A stretch of DNA of 64,000 nt from an uncultured Lachnospiraceae bacterium (GCA_944381395.1 CALWKY010000034.1:1-64000); one strand, 5' to 3'. Positions 35,098 to 43,688 are shown, counted from the stretch's first letter. Notes: generated by a model from the letters alone, not told the origin. A program made the numbers and translations.

Positions 35098-36640
35098 ATG
35101 GAAAAGAAGATTAGCTTGTTTATTGGCAGCAATTTTTATATTATCCTCCGCAGGTTGCGGGAAGAAAGATGAAAATGAAAATACCGCGAATGCTGATGTC
35201 AGCGGAACTGTTGCAGTTACAGCTGATACAAAACAGGAAGAGAATACAGAGGAAGCGGTGCCTGCATTACAGGAAGTTGTACAGACTGCTTCCGGTATGC
35301 CCACGTTAACGGCACAGTCTGCTATTTTAGTTAATGCAGACACGGGCACAATTTTAGCTGAAAAAAATGCAGCTGCAAAAATGTATCCTGCCAGCATGAC
35401 AAAAATTCTGACCGCATTAATTTTATTGGATTATTTTTCTCCTGATGAACTTATTACAGTAGGAACTGAGATTAATGAGGTTTCTCTGGATTCTTCCAAA
35501 GCTGGTCATGTAGTAGGAGAAACCTTAACTGTAAAAAATTTACTGCGTGGTTTGCTCATTCCTTCCGGAAACGATTCTGCCAATGTAATTGCAGCATTAG
35601 TTGCAAAAAAGGTGGAGGAAAATGATTCTTTAAGTTTCAGCGCGTGCGAAGAAAAATTTACAGAGCTGATGAATGAAAAAGCAAAATCCCTTGGAGCAGT
35701 CAATAGTCATTTTACTAATGCGCATGGTTACCATGATGACAACCATTATACCACTGCATATGATATGGCTTTGATTACCATGGCAGCATTGCAGAATGAT
35801 ACTATTTTAGAAATTGCAGGAGAAACCTCTTTCTCTGGTAATGGAGCAGATGGACTTTTGGATAATACAGAAGGAGCCATTACACAGGACTATAATTGGA
35901 TCAGTCACAATCTGCTGATTACAAACAACGAATATCGTTATGATTACGCAATTGGCGTAAAAACCGGCTTTACCGATGAAGCAGGCGACTGTGTGGCTGC
36001 AGCAGCAGAAAAAGATGACACGCGTTTGATTGCAATTATTTTCAACTCTGCAGATCCGGCGCGTTGGACAGATGCAACCGCATTATTTGAATATGGATAT
36101 AATGCTTATACCATGGCTACTGTTGCAAATACAGAAACTGCTTTGGATCATGCAGCGTTGTATAAACATAACCGGCTGCAAGGCGACACCGTTCCTGTTG
36201 TTGTGCAGGAAGATTTAAAAATTTGCTTACCTGCCGATTATACAAGTGAAGCAACTTGGACCATTACCTATGATTCTACTTTGACACACGAAAATAAAGA
36301 TGGATCTATTAGCTTGCAGGCACCTTTGGAAGCTGGTCAGAAGGTAGGTGAAGCTGTTTTTACTATGGATGGTAAGGAAGTGGCTACAGCTTCTGTTTAT
36401 GCAGGCAATGCAGTAGAAAAGAGTACCGTTTGGAGCACTATTCGTTACTATGTAGGTGCCTTTTTCCGGAATCTCTTTACCCTTAGAACTTTGATTATTT
36501 TGATTATCATTATCATCATGATTCTGCTGTTTTTCTTTATCCGTCGCATGAGAAACCGCCGCGGATATGGTTACGGCGGCGGATATCGCACACGTTCTCG
36601 CTCCAATTATAAAATTGGCGGCAGAAGACGCAGATTTTAA
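35087..36640 (+). CDS. D-alanyl-D-alanine carboxypeptidase (S11 family), lipobox and C-terminal anchor
   Basis: Penicillin-binding protein that trims D-Ala from peptidoglycan stem peptides; 517 residues. The N-terminus has a lipoprotein signal (FILSSAGC, likely lipidated Cys24). The catalytic set is Ser103-Met-Thr-Lys106, SGN in LIPSGNDSAN, and KTG in GVKTGFTDEAGDC. After the C-terminal beta domain comes a TM segment (near 475-495) and a basic, Gly/Arg-rich tail ending GGRRRRF. Carrying both a lipobox and a C-terminal TM is unusual. DacF or DacB roles in spore cortex are possible; sequence alone does not decide. SD AAAGAGGAAAG. Confidence 0.92.
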   Translation: MNNKWKRRLACLLAAIFILSSAGCGKKDENENTANADVSGTVAVTADTKQEENTEEAVPALQEVVQTASGMPTLTAQSAILVNADTGTILAEKNAAAKMYPASMTKILTALILLDYFSPDELITVGTEINEVSLDSSKAGHVVGETLTVKNLLRGLLIPSGNDSANVIAALVAKKVEENDSLSFSACEEKFTELMNEKAKSLGAVNSHFTNAHGYHDDNHYTTAYDMALITMAALQNDTILEIAGETSFSGNGADGLLDNTEGAITQDYNWISHNLLITNNEYRYDYAIGVKTGFTDEAGDCVAAAAEKDDTRLIAIIFNSADPARWTDATALFEYGYNAYTMATVANTETALDHAALYKHNRLQGDTVPVVVQEDLKICLPADYTSEATWTITYDSTLTHENKDGSISLQAPLEAGQKVGEAVFTMDGKEVATASVYAGNAVEKSTVWSTIRYYVGAFFRNLFTLRTLIILIIIIIMILLFFFIRRMRNRRGYGYGGGYRTRSRSNYKIGGRRRRF

Positions 36641-36651
36641 GTAACTTAGGT

Positions 36652-36691
36652 AGTGCTTACAGATGATTTCTTCTGTAAGCACTTCTTTTTT
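36652..36691. terminator. Terminator of the carboxypeptidase gene, overlapping the end of spoVB
   Basis: AGTGCTTACAGA (36652-36663) pairs with its complement (36672-36683), then T-rich. The last codons of the convergent spoVB lie inside the hairpin. Confidence 0.88.
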
Positions 36692-38201
36692 TATCCATCC
36701 ATAGACGGAAAAATTGATTTTGCAGTAACAAGAAAAAAACAAGTAAAAAATAAAAAATTCCATAGATAAAAAATGAAACTAAAACATGCAAAAAACTACT
36801 GCTGTCAAAGCTATGGAAAAAATATTTACCAAAACCGCAAAGAATGGCAATCAGCGGCAAGGACAATAGGGTAGCAATATCTGGATGATAAGCAGTTTTC
36901 CTGTTTAATAAGTATAATTGTACTACAACAGACAAAAGCGCCGATACAAAGGTGCTGATGAAATAAGCGTTTAGCCCAATTTGAGGGATGCCGTATAGAA
37001 TTGCTAAAATGTTGATGAGGGATGAAAAAATATGGATAAAAAACAATGCTGTATGTTCTCCCAATCCATTTAACAATCCGCTCAATGTCGTTTGTAAGTA
37101 CATAAAAGGGCAGATGATTGCCATAATTTGCAATGGCTGGCAAAGAGATTCCATATCGAATAAAAACATACATAAGTCCTCACCGCAAAAGAAAAAGAAG
37201 CCCCCTGCAAATGTCCCAATAATTACAGTAAAAAGAACAGAAAGAGAAATGGTTTCATGAACCCGCTGTTTTTGATGTAATCCACTCGCCTCTGATATTT
37301 CCGGTACCAAAGAGGTAGATACCGCGCCCAATAGTGCAGAAGGTAGTAAAATCAGAGGCAAAACCATACCAGTTAAATTACCATATTCCTGTAAAGCACT
37401 GCTGTTGGATAACCCATATGCCGTTAAAGCTTGCGGAATGATAGAAGTTTCTGCTGCGGAAAAAGCAGTAGATGTAATTCTTGTTGCTGTTAAAGGAATG
37501 GTCATGGATAAAATACGAACTCTGGCTTTTGCATGGGTAAGATACGGTTTTTGAATCAATTTTTTTCGATGCTTATAGGACAAATAGGAGAAAAATATGT
37601 AAAAACAAGCAATTGCCTCTCCAGATACAATGCCTACTACGGATGCCGCACAAGCATATTCCAAACCATATGGCAAACAAAGAGGTGTTAAGAATAAAAC
37701 AATGCCAATACGCGCTATCTGCTCTATTACCTGTGCACAAGCAGAGTATTGAGATTCCTGCAAACCTAAAAAATAGCTGCGGCAACAAGAAGAAGCACTC
37801 ATAAAAGGAATCGCAAATGCCAATATCCGGAAAGAAAGTGTAAGTCTCGTATCCTGCATCACAAATAAACTGATTTTTTCTGCAAAGAAAAAGAGTATGA
37901 TACTGAAAAAAATAGAAGTACACTCTGATAATATAAGAGATTCTTTCAGTATAACACCAATGTCGCCACTTTTCCCTTTTACTTTTTCTTCTGCAACCAA
38001 TCTGCAAATAACGGTCGTTAATCCGGATACACAAAAACTAAAGGAAAGAGCATAAATGGGATGTACCAACTGTATTAGACCCATACCTTCTGCTCCAATT
38101 AGTTTGGTGATATAGACACGATTGAAGAAACCCATAATGCGGGTAATAAAACCTGCGATAAATAAAATGATGGTACTATAAAGCACTTTTTTTCCGCTCA
38201 T
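36657..38201 (-). CDS. spoVB: Stage V sporulation protein B-type lipid flippase
   Basis: MOP-superfamily flippase, 514 residues, with about 13-14 hydrophobic segments. It starts MSGKKVLYSTIILFIAGFIT and shows FFNRVYITKLIGAEGMGLIQ, typical of SpoVB/MurJ-like proteins; in Bacillus SpoVB is needed for spore cortex synthesis. Internal blocks include SSALLGAVSTSLVPEISEA and LQTTLSGLLNGLGEH. The SD is GGAG before the ATG. A sigma-E promoter is expected, but I did not find a convincing one upstream. General polysaccharide flippase function is the alternative. Confidence 0.86.
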   Translation of the reverse strand: MSGKKVLYSTIILFIAGFITRIMGFFNRVYITKLIGAEGMGLIQLVHPIYALSFSFCVSGLTTVICRLVAEEKVKGKSGDIGVILKESLILSECTSIFFSIILFFFAEKISLFVMQDTRLTLSFRILAFAIPFMSASSCCRSYFLGLQESQYSACAQVIEQIARIGIVLFLTPLCLPYGLEYACAASVVGIVSGEAIACFYIFFSYLSYKHRKKLIQKPYLTHAKARVRILSMTIPLTATRITSTAFSAAETSIIPQALTAYGLSNSSALQEYGNLTGMVLPLILLPSALLGAVSTSLVPEISEASGLHQKQRVHETISLSVLFTVIIGTFAGGFFFFCGEDLCMFLFDMESLCQPLQIMAIICPFMYLQTTLSGLLNGLGEHTALFFIHIFSSLINILAILYGIPQIGLNAYFISTFVSALLSVVVQLYLLNRKTAYHPDIATLLSLPLIAILCGFGKYFFHSFDSSSFLHVLVSFFIYGIFYFLLVFFLLLQNQFFRLWMDKKRSAYRRNHL

Positions 38202-38305
38202 AAAGAACTCCGAAATAAGCTTTTTTTTATTCTATATTTTCTGGAAGAAAAATAGAACATATGGCGGAAAAACAGGAAAAGAATCTGAAAGTTTTCGTGG
38301 ATTGG

Positions 38306-38334
38306 TTGACAAACGAATTTCGTTGTACTATCAT
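38306..38334 (+). promoter_or_regulatory. Strong promoter with central dyad, upstream of candidate sRNA
   Basis: TTGACA (38306-38311), 17 bp, TATCAT (38329-38334). The spacer holds a perfect inverted repeat AACGAA-T-TTCGTT (38312-38324), placed so that a bound regulator would block RNA polymerase. Confidence 0.65.
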
Positions 38335-38340
38335 AAATAG

Positions 38341-38526
38341 AGAATAAGAAGATTAGTTCTAAATTTATCTATTTTTTCCTTTTTATATTGATAGACAGTT
38401 TTATTTCGATATATTATTTCCCCAACCAAAGCCGTTTCTGCTATGCTTCCTCCCAAAAGCACATACCCGTGCAGGAACGGCCCGAACACAAAAGGACTTG
38501 AATTTTTTTCAAGTCTTTTTTCTTTT
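38341..38526 (+). ncRNA. Candidate free-standing small RNA with C-rich loop
   Basis: About 185 nt from the predicted start to an intrinsic terminator, with no ORF. The 5' half is AU-rich. Then comes TTTCCCC (38417-38423), followed by an 11-bp stem GCCGTT-T-CTGC (38431-38441) with GCAG-G-AACGGC (38471-38481), including one U-G pair. Inside it a second stem (38442-38448 with 38457-38465) presents the loop CCTCCCAA. C-rich single-stranded loops that pair with Shine-Dalgarno sites are typical of Firmicutes regulatory RNAs such as RoxS/RsaE. I could not match it to 6S, SRP RNA, tmRNA or a known riboswitch. An attenuating leader for the next gene is the alternative. Confidence 0.55.
38495..38526 (+). 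terminator. Terminator of the candidate sRNA
   Basis: GACTTGAA (38495-38502), TTTTT loop, TTCAAGTC (38508-38515), then TTTTTT. Confidence 0.9.
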
Positions 38527-38584
38527 ATTTCGTATCAAAAAAGAGTATACTGATAAAAAATGAAATAGAAGGAAGGGTACATTT

Positions 38585-39445
38585 ATGCTTGATATCGCAA
38601 TTATCGGCAGCGGTCCTGCAGCTTTTTCTGCTGCAATCAACGCACAGCAGAGGAATAAGGAAGTACGTATTTTGGGAAGATCTATTGAAGCTTCTATGCT
38701 TTATTTGGCAGAACAGGTGGATAATTATCTGGGTATGCCAAAAGAAAGCGGAAAAACCATGATGGAAAAGTTTTTGGCACACGTTTTAGAAGCACAAATT
38801 CCTTTTGCAGAAAGTAGAGTAGACCAAATTCTTTCCATGGGAGATTACTATGTCATCCGTACCGGTGAAGAATTTATCGAAACAAAAGCGATTATTTTAG
38901 CTCTTGGAATGCAAAAAAGCAGACCGATACCTGGTGAAAAAGAAATGCTTGGAAAAGGTGTCAGCTACTGTGCGACTTGTGATGGTATGCTTTACCGTAA
39001 TAAAAAAGTAGCCGTTGTAGGGGAAACAGAAGAAGGAGAGAAAGAAGCCAATTTTTTAGCTGAAATTTGTGAGAACGTCACTTATTTTCCCCGTTATCAG
39101 GCAGAAAATTATGATCTTCATGGAAATGTAACATTAGATCTGCGCAAACCGAAAGCAGTGCTTTCCGACAATGACCGAACAAAGGGACTTCTTCTGGATG
39201 ACGGCGAGTTGTTGTGCGATGGTATCTTCTTTATTAAGAAAACAACACCGCCTGACGATCTGCTGTTTGGCTTGCAAATGGACGGAAATTATATTGCAGT
39301 AGACCGCAGTATGCGTACCAATCTGCCTTTTGTTTACGCGGCTGGTGATTGCGTTGGCAAGCCTTATCAAGTATCAAAGGCAGTAGGGGAAGGTCTCGTA
39401 GCAGCTTTGCAGGCAGCGGAAGATCTGGATCAATTAAAAAAATAA
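38585..39445 (+). CDS. Thioredoxin-reductase-like flavoprotein lacking a clear NADPH motif
   Basis: A 286-residue FAD-dependent disulfide reductase fold. The FAD-binding IGSGPAAFSAAINA (7-20), the redox pair CATC (129-132) and the C-terminal AAGDCVGKPYQVSKAVGEG are intact. The second dinucleotide-binding region reads VAVVGETEEGEKEANFL (about 142-158), without the usual GGGDSA pattern, and the HRR-type phosphate-binding motif is replaced by FPRYQ. Ferredoxin-dependent flavin thioredoxin reductases of Clostridium share this loss, so ferredoxin may be the donor here (inference). The ATG follows GGAAGGG. A TATACT lies near 38547. No trxA is adjacent. Confidence 0.85.
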   Translation: MLDIAIIGSGPAAFSAAINAQQRNKEVRILGRSIEASMLYLAEQVDNYLGMPKESGKTMMEKFLAHVLEAQIPFAESRVDQILSMGDYYVIRTGEEFIETKAIILALGMQKSRPIPGEKEMLGKGVSYCATCDGMLYRNKKVAVVGETEEGEKEANFLAEICENVTYFPRYQAENYDLHGNVTLDLRKPKAVLSDNDRTKGLLLDDGELLCDGIFFIKKTTPPDDLLFGLQMDGNYIAVDRSMRTNLPFVYAAGDCVGKPYQVSKAVGEGLVAALQAAEDLDQLKK

Positions 39446-39500
39446 TAATTATTTTCAAAAAACAGTAGCCAAATGGAATACATTGTGGTATGATTTTTTC

Positions 39501-39534
39501 ATCACACTTGATTGTGATAAAGTGATACTATAAT
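39501..39534 (+). promoter_or_regulatory. his operon promoter with dyad operator
   Basis: TATAAT (39529-39534) with TTGATT (39508-39513) at a short 15 bp. ATCACA (39501-39506), 6 bp, TGTGAT (39513-39518) is a perfect inverted repeat across the -35, followed by another GTGAT. A repressor site is likely. No T-box or leader peptide fits in the short leader. Confidence 0.6.
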
Positions 39535-39565
39535 AAAGTATCTGAAACTGGAAAGGGATGAAAAA

Positions 39566-40693
39566 ATGACAATTCAAATAGACATGTTAAAACCCACAGA
39601 AGTGGCTACCCTTGCTATGCGTGGCTTATATGAAGATTTCGGATATAAAAAATACCGTATGAGCCGTTTTGAGGAATATAGCTTATATGCTGCCAATCAG
39701 CAGTTTTTATCTGATGATAAGGTAATTACTTTTACGGATCTGGATGGAAGACTTCTGGCATTAAAACCAGATGTAACGATTTCTATCATTAAAAATACCA
39801 AAGCAACGAAAAACTCACGAGAAAAGGTATACTATTTGGAAAGCGTGTTCCGTGAGAATAAAGAAAGCCATACATTCCATGAAATTAGCCAAATGGGATT
39901 GGAAGTTTTAGGAAATGTAGATTCTTACGCCATTATTGAGGTACTGCAATTAGCGGCAAAAAGTCTTTCTCTAATTGGGAAAAATTATTTGCTGGTTCTC
40001 TCTAATATGGACTTTGTATTAGGATTATTGGAAAGTGTAGGAATTGGGGAAGAATCTTATAGCCAAATCCTGCCTTTGATTGAGGGAAAGAACAATGCCG
40101 AATTGCGCCGTGCTTTATGGGAACTGAATCTAAAGGAAGAAGATATATCTGCGATTTGCAGTTTAACCTCTCTGTATGGCGATTGCCAAAAAACATTGGA
40201 AATTGCAGATAAAATGGTTCAGAATGATAGAATGGCACAAGCAGTATCTATTTTACAGGAAGTTTATCAAGCATTGGATTGCAATGATATGGCTGACTGT
40301 TTACAGCTGGATTTCTCTATGGTAAATGATGTGGACTATTATAACGGCATTATTTTCCAAGGCTATCTGGAAGAATTACCTAGAAAGGTATTGGCAGGCG
40401 GACAATATGACGGCATGGTAAAGAAAATGGGAAAAGATGCTGCGGGAATTGGATATGCCATTTATCTTTCTGATTTGGAACGGATGCCGCAAACCAAAGC
40501 TTCTTATGACGTGGAAGCTTTGGTACTGTATGATACAGATGTGGATACAACGGAACTTTTTCAGGCAGTTCGTTCTCTGCGTAAAAATGGTATGCGTGTT
40601 TTAACAGAAAGAGTGGTACCGCCGGAAATCCGTTATGAAAAACTATACCGGTTCCAAAATGGCATATTACAGGAGGTGAAGAAAGAATGTTAA
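39566..40693 (+). CDS. hisZ: ATP phosphoribosyltransferase regulatory subunit HisZ
   Basis: Histidyl-tRNA-synthetase paralogue that activates short HisG and confers histidine feedback; 375 residues. Class II synthetase-like blocks are visible (YKKYRMSRFEEYSLYAANQQ, LKPDVTISIIKNT, YYLESVFREN, VDYYNGIIFQGYL, AGGQYDGMVKKMGK), but there is no anticodon-binding domain, as expected for HisZ. It is the first gene of the operon and overlaps hisG by 7 bp. SD AAAGGGATG. Confidence 0.95.
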   Translation: MTIQIDMLKPTEVATLAMRGLYEDFGYKKYRMSRFEEYSLYAANQQFLSDDKVITFTDLDGRLLALKPDVTISIIKNTKATKNSREKVYYLESVFRENKESHTFHEISQMGLEVLGNVDSYAIIEVLQLAAKSLSLIGKNYLLVLSNMDFVLGLLESVGIGEESYSQILPLIEGKNNAELRRALWELNLKEEDISAICSLTSLYGDCQKTLEIADKMVQNDRMAQAVSILQEVYQALDCNDMADCLQLDFSMVNDVDYYNGIIFQGYLEELPRKVLAGGQYDGMVKKMGKDAAGIGYAIYLSDLERMPQTKASYDVEALVLYDTDVDTTELFQAVRSLRKNGMRVLTERVVPPEIRYEKLYRFQNGILQEVKKEC

Positions 40694-41322
40694 ATATTGC
40701 TTTACCCAAAGGAAGACTAGGGGATCAAGTTTATGCGCTTCTGGCACAGATCGGGTATGATTGCGGCAGCATTTATGAACAGAACCGAAAATTAGTTTTT
40801 GAAAGCAAGGAAAATAACGTTCGTTACCTTCTGGTAAAGCCTAGCGATGTGGCTATTTATGTGGAGCACCACGCTGCAGATGTAGGCATCGTAGGAAAAG
40901 ACATTTTGGCAGAGAGCCGGCCGGATGTTTATGAATTATTGGATTTAGGGCTGGGCAAATGCCGGATGTGTGTTGCAGCAAAAAGCGACTATATGGAAGA
41001 CAAAGATAGAACCCTTCGTGTTGCTACAAAGTTTGTCAATATTGCCAAAGACCATTATGCAAAACTGAATCGTGATATTGATATTATTAAGCTCAATGGC
41101 AGTATTGAGCTGGCACCTATTTTAGGGCTTTCTGATGTGATTGTAGATATCGTAGAGTCCGGCAGCACCATTCGGGAAAATAATCTCAAAATTATAGAAG
41201 AATTTATGCCAATCAGCGCTAGATTTATTGCCAATAAAACCAGTTTTAAATTTCAAAATGAAACAATTCGGCAAATGGTAGACAAGCTGAGTATGGTTTT
41301 GAATCAGATAGAAGGAAGGTAA
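40687..41322 (+). CDS. hisG: ATP phosphoribosyltransferase HisG, short form
   Basis: First committed step: ATP plus PRPP to phosphoribosyl-ATP. The 211-residue length is the short form, which lacks the C-terminal regulatory domain and requires HisZ, encoded just upstream. Motifs: NIALPKGRL at the start, DVGIVGKDIL, and DVIVDIVESGSTIRENNL with the PRPP loop. A near-perfect AGGAGGTGA SD precedes ATG 40687 inside the end of hisZ. Confidence 0.97.
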   Translation: MLNIALPKGRLGDQVYALLAQIGYDCGSIYEQNRKLVFESKENNVRYLLVKPSDVAIYVEHHAADVGIVGKDILAESRPDVYELLDLGLGKCRMCVAAKSDYMEDKDRTLRVATKFVNIAKDHYAKLNRDIDIIKLNGSIELAPILGLSDVIVDIVESGSTIRENNLKIIEEFMPISARFIANKTSFKFQNETIRQMVDKLSMVLNQIEGR

Positions 41323-41327
41323 TGGAT

Positions 41328-42620
41328 ATGATGCAGATTTTTGATTTAGCGAAGATTCCCATACAGGAAATTCTGGATCGGAATGAAATGGAACAAGCGG
41401 ATGTTACAGCTGTAGTAAAAGAAATTATTCAGAAAGTGCGCGCAGAAGGCGATGCAGCACTGTACTTTTACAATGAAAAATTTGATCATGTAGTGCTGGA
41501 GAATTTGCTGGTAAGTGAAACCGAAATCCAAGAAGCATTGGTTCAGACCGATAATTATTTCCTGGAAACACTGCGCCAAGCTGCAGAAAACATTGCTTCC
41601 TATCACAAAAGACAGCTGAGAGAAGGCTACATCATCAATGAGAAAAATGGTGTAATCCTGGGTCAGAAAATGACACCTATTGCGAAGGTTGGGTTATATG
41701 TACCTGGCGGTACGGCAGCATATCCCTCCAGCGTATTGATGAATGCGGTTCCCGCAAAGTTAGCTGGGGTAGAAGAACTAGTAATGGTAACTCCTCCTGG
41801 AAAAGATGGTAAGATTCCTTCTGTTATTTTGGCAGCTGCTTATATTGCTGGTGTAAGTAAGATTGTAAAATGTGGTGGTGCGCAGGCCATTGCCGCATTG
41901 GCATATGGTACGGAATCCGTTCCAAAAGTAGATAAGATTGTAGGACCTGGCAATTTGTTTGTAGCCACAGCAAAACAAATGGTTTATGGCATGGTGGATA
42001 TTGATATGGTGGCCGGTCCCAGCGAAATTTTAGTAGTGGCGGATGCTACAGCAAATCCGGTATACGTAGCAGCAGATTTACTGTCTCAGGCAGAGCACGA
42101 TAAAATGGCATCTGCCGTATTGGTAACCGATTCTGAGAAATTGGCAAAGAACGTGCAGCAGGAAGTAGAAAAGCAGCTGCAAACCTTGCCCCGTGAGGAA
42201 ATTGCAAGGTGCAGCATTGAAAACCGCGGCAAAATCATCCTGGCATCTAACATCATGGAAGCCATTGATACAGCCAATGCGATTGCGCCGGAGCACTTGG
42301 AACTGTGCGTAGAAGATCCTTTTGCATTGCTCAGTGTAGTAAAAAATGCCGGCTCCATTTTCTTAGGAAAATATACTCCTGAACCCATGGGTGACTATTT
42401 TGCTGGTACCAACCACGTACTGCCTACTGGCGGTAGAGCAAGATTTTCCAGCCCTTTAAGCGTAGATGACTTCCGGAAAAAATCCAGCTTCTTATACTAC
42501 ACCAAAGAGGCTCTAGAACAGGTGAAAGACCGTGTTTCTGATTTTGCACTGCGAGAAGGTTTAGATGCCCACAGCAGAAGCATCATGATTCGTTTTGCGG
42601 AAGAAGAAAAGGGGGAATAA
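41328..42620 (+). CDS. hisD: Histidinol dehydrogenase
   Basis: Zinc enzyme catalysing the last two oxidations, from histidinol to histidine. About 430 residues, with GLYVPGGTAAYPSSVLMNA, VDKIVGPGNLFVATAK, DMVAGPSEILVVAD, the zinc/catalytic LLSQAEHDKMA, and the C-terminal EHLELCVEDP and FAGTNHVLPTGG. GAAGGAAGG lies 8 nt before ATG 41328; ATG 41322, which overlaps the hisG stop by one base, is the alternative. Confidence 0.97.
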   Translation: MMQIFDLAKIPIQEILDRNEMEQADVTAVVKEIIQKVRAEGDAALYFYNEKFDHVVLENLLVSETEIQEALVQTDNYFLETLRQAAENIASYHKRQLREGYIINEKNGVILGQKMTPIAKVGLYVPGGTAAYPSSVLMNAVPAKLAGVEELVMVTPPGKDGKIPSVILAAAYIAGVSKIVKCGGAQAIAALAYGTESVPKVDKIVGPGNLFVATAKQMVYGMVDIDMVAGPSEILVVADATANPVYVAADLLSQAEHDKMASAVLVTDSEKLAKNVQQEVEKQLQTLPREEIARCSIENRGKIILASNIMEAIDTANAIAPEHLELCVEDPFALLSVVKNAGSIFLGKYTPEPMGDYFAGTNHVLPTGGRARFSSPLSVDDFRKKSSFLYYTKEALEQVKDRVSDFALREGLDAHSRSIMIRFAEEEKGE

Positions 42621-42623
42621 GTT

Positions 42624-43688
42624 GTGAGCCGTTTTTTGAACAGTAAATATCAAAGCATGGAACCTTATACACCTGGAGAACAACCTCGTGACAGAAAATA
42701 CATCAAATTAAATACCAATGAATGCCCTTATGCTCCTAGTCCGAAGGTACTGGATGCCGTTACCAGAGAGGAAACTTCTTTGCTGCGGCTGTATCCTGAT
42801 CCGGAGGCAAAGGATCTCATTACAGCATTGGCAAAGTATTACCAGGTCTCTGAAAAACAAGTTATGGTAGGCAATGGTTCTGATGAAATCCTCGCATTCT
42901 GTTATATGGCTTTTTGTGAAGATGGCATCTGCTATCCTTCCATCAGTTATGGGTTTTACCCCGTTTTTGCAGAAACGTTTGGCGTAAGGGGTACTGCCAT
43001 TCCGTTGAAAGAGGACTTTACCATTGATATTAACGATTATAAAAACGTTGGCAAGAGCATTGTCATTGCCAATCCCAATGCGCCCACTGGTATGAGCCTA
43101 TCTTTGGCACAGATCGAAGAAATTTTGGCATCTAACCCAGATCATGCGGTGATGATCGATGAAGCATATGTAGATTTTGGCGGAGAAAGTGCTTTGCCTT
43201 TACTGAAAAAGTATAACAATTTGGTTGTGATTCAGACATTTTCCAAGTCCCGTTCTTTGGCAGGTGGAAGATTGGGTTTTGCCATTGCTTCGGAAGAAAT
43301 GATTGCAGATCTCAATAAGATAAAGTTCAGTTTCAATCCCTATAATATTAACCGCTTGACATTGCTTGCTGGTATTGCAGCCGTAGAAGACGTAGAGTAT
43401 TTCAAATCTTGCACCGCAAGAATTGCGGCAACCAGAGAAAAAACGACACAAGCGTTGCAAGCACTTGGCTTTACAGTGCTGCCTTCTAAGACAAACTTTA
43501 TTTTCGCAAATCCAAATGAAATCAGTGGTACAGAGTATTTTACTGCATTACGGGAAAAAGGTGTTCTGGTGCGCCATTGGCAGAAAGCGCCCATTGCAGA
43601 TTTTGTACGCATTACCATTGGCAGTGAAGAAGAAATGGAAACTTTTGTAGAGATCACAAAGGAGATTCTTGCAGATGAGAAAAAGTGA
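42624..43688 (+). CDS. hisC: Histidinol-phosphate aminotransferase
   Basis: PLP enzyme converting imidazole-acetol phosphate to histidinol phosphate; 354 residues. Seen: KLNTNECPYAPSPKV, MVGNGSDEIL, ANPNAPTG, MIDEAYVDF and the PLP Lys in QTFSKSRSLAGGRLGF. It starts with GTG 42624 after a GGGGGAAT-type SD, 3 bp past hisD. The end overlaps hisB by 14 bp. Confidence 0.96.
   Translation: MSRFLNSKYQSMEPYTPGEQPRDRKYIKLNTNECPYAPSPKVLDAVTREETSLLRLYPDPEAKDLITALAKYYQVSEKQVMVGNGSDEILAFCYMAFCEDGICYPSISYGFYPVFAETFGVRGTAIPLKEDFTIDINDYKNVGKSIVIANPNAPTGMSLSLAQIEEILASNPDHAVMIDEAYVDFGGESALPLLKKYNNLVVIQTFSKSRSLAGGRLGFAIASEEMIADLNKIKFSFNPYNINRLTLLAGIAAVEDVEYFKSCTARIAATREKTTQALQALGFTVLPSKTNFIFANPNEISGTEYFTALREKGVLVRHWQKAPIADFVRITIGSEEEMETFVEITKEILADEKK

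Noticed and set aside
38202-38300. Sigma-E promoter for spoVB
   Set aside because: CATATG- and AATATAGAAT-like words occur but do not fit both consensus boxes with 14-15 bp spacing.
38341-38526. Identification of the RNA as 6S, SRP RNA or tmRNA
   Set aside because: The 5' and 3' ends do not pair as in 6S, the SRP GGAAG/AGCA tetraloop region is absent on either strand, and there is no tRNA-like domain.
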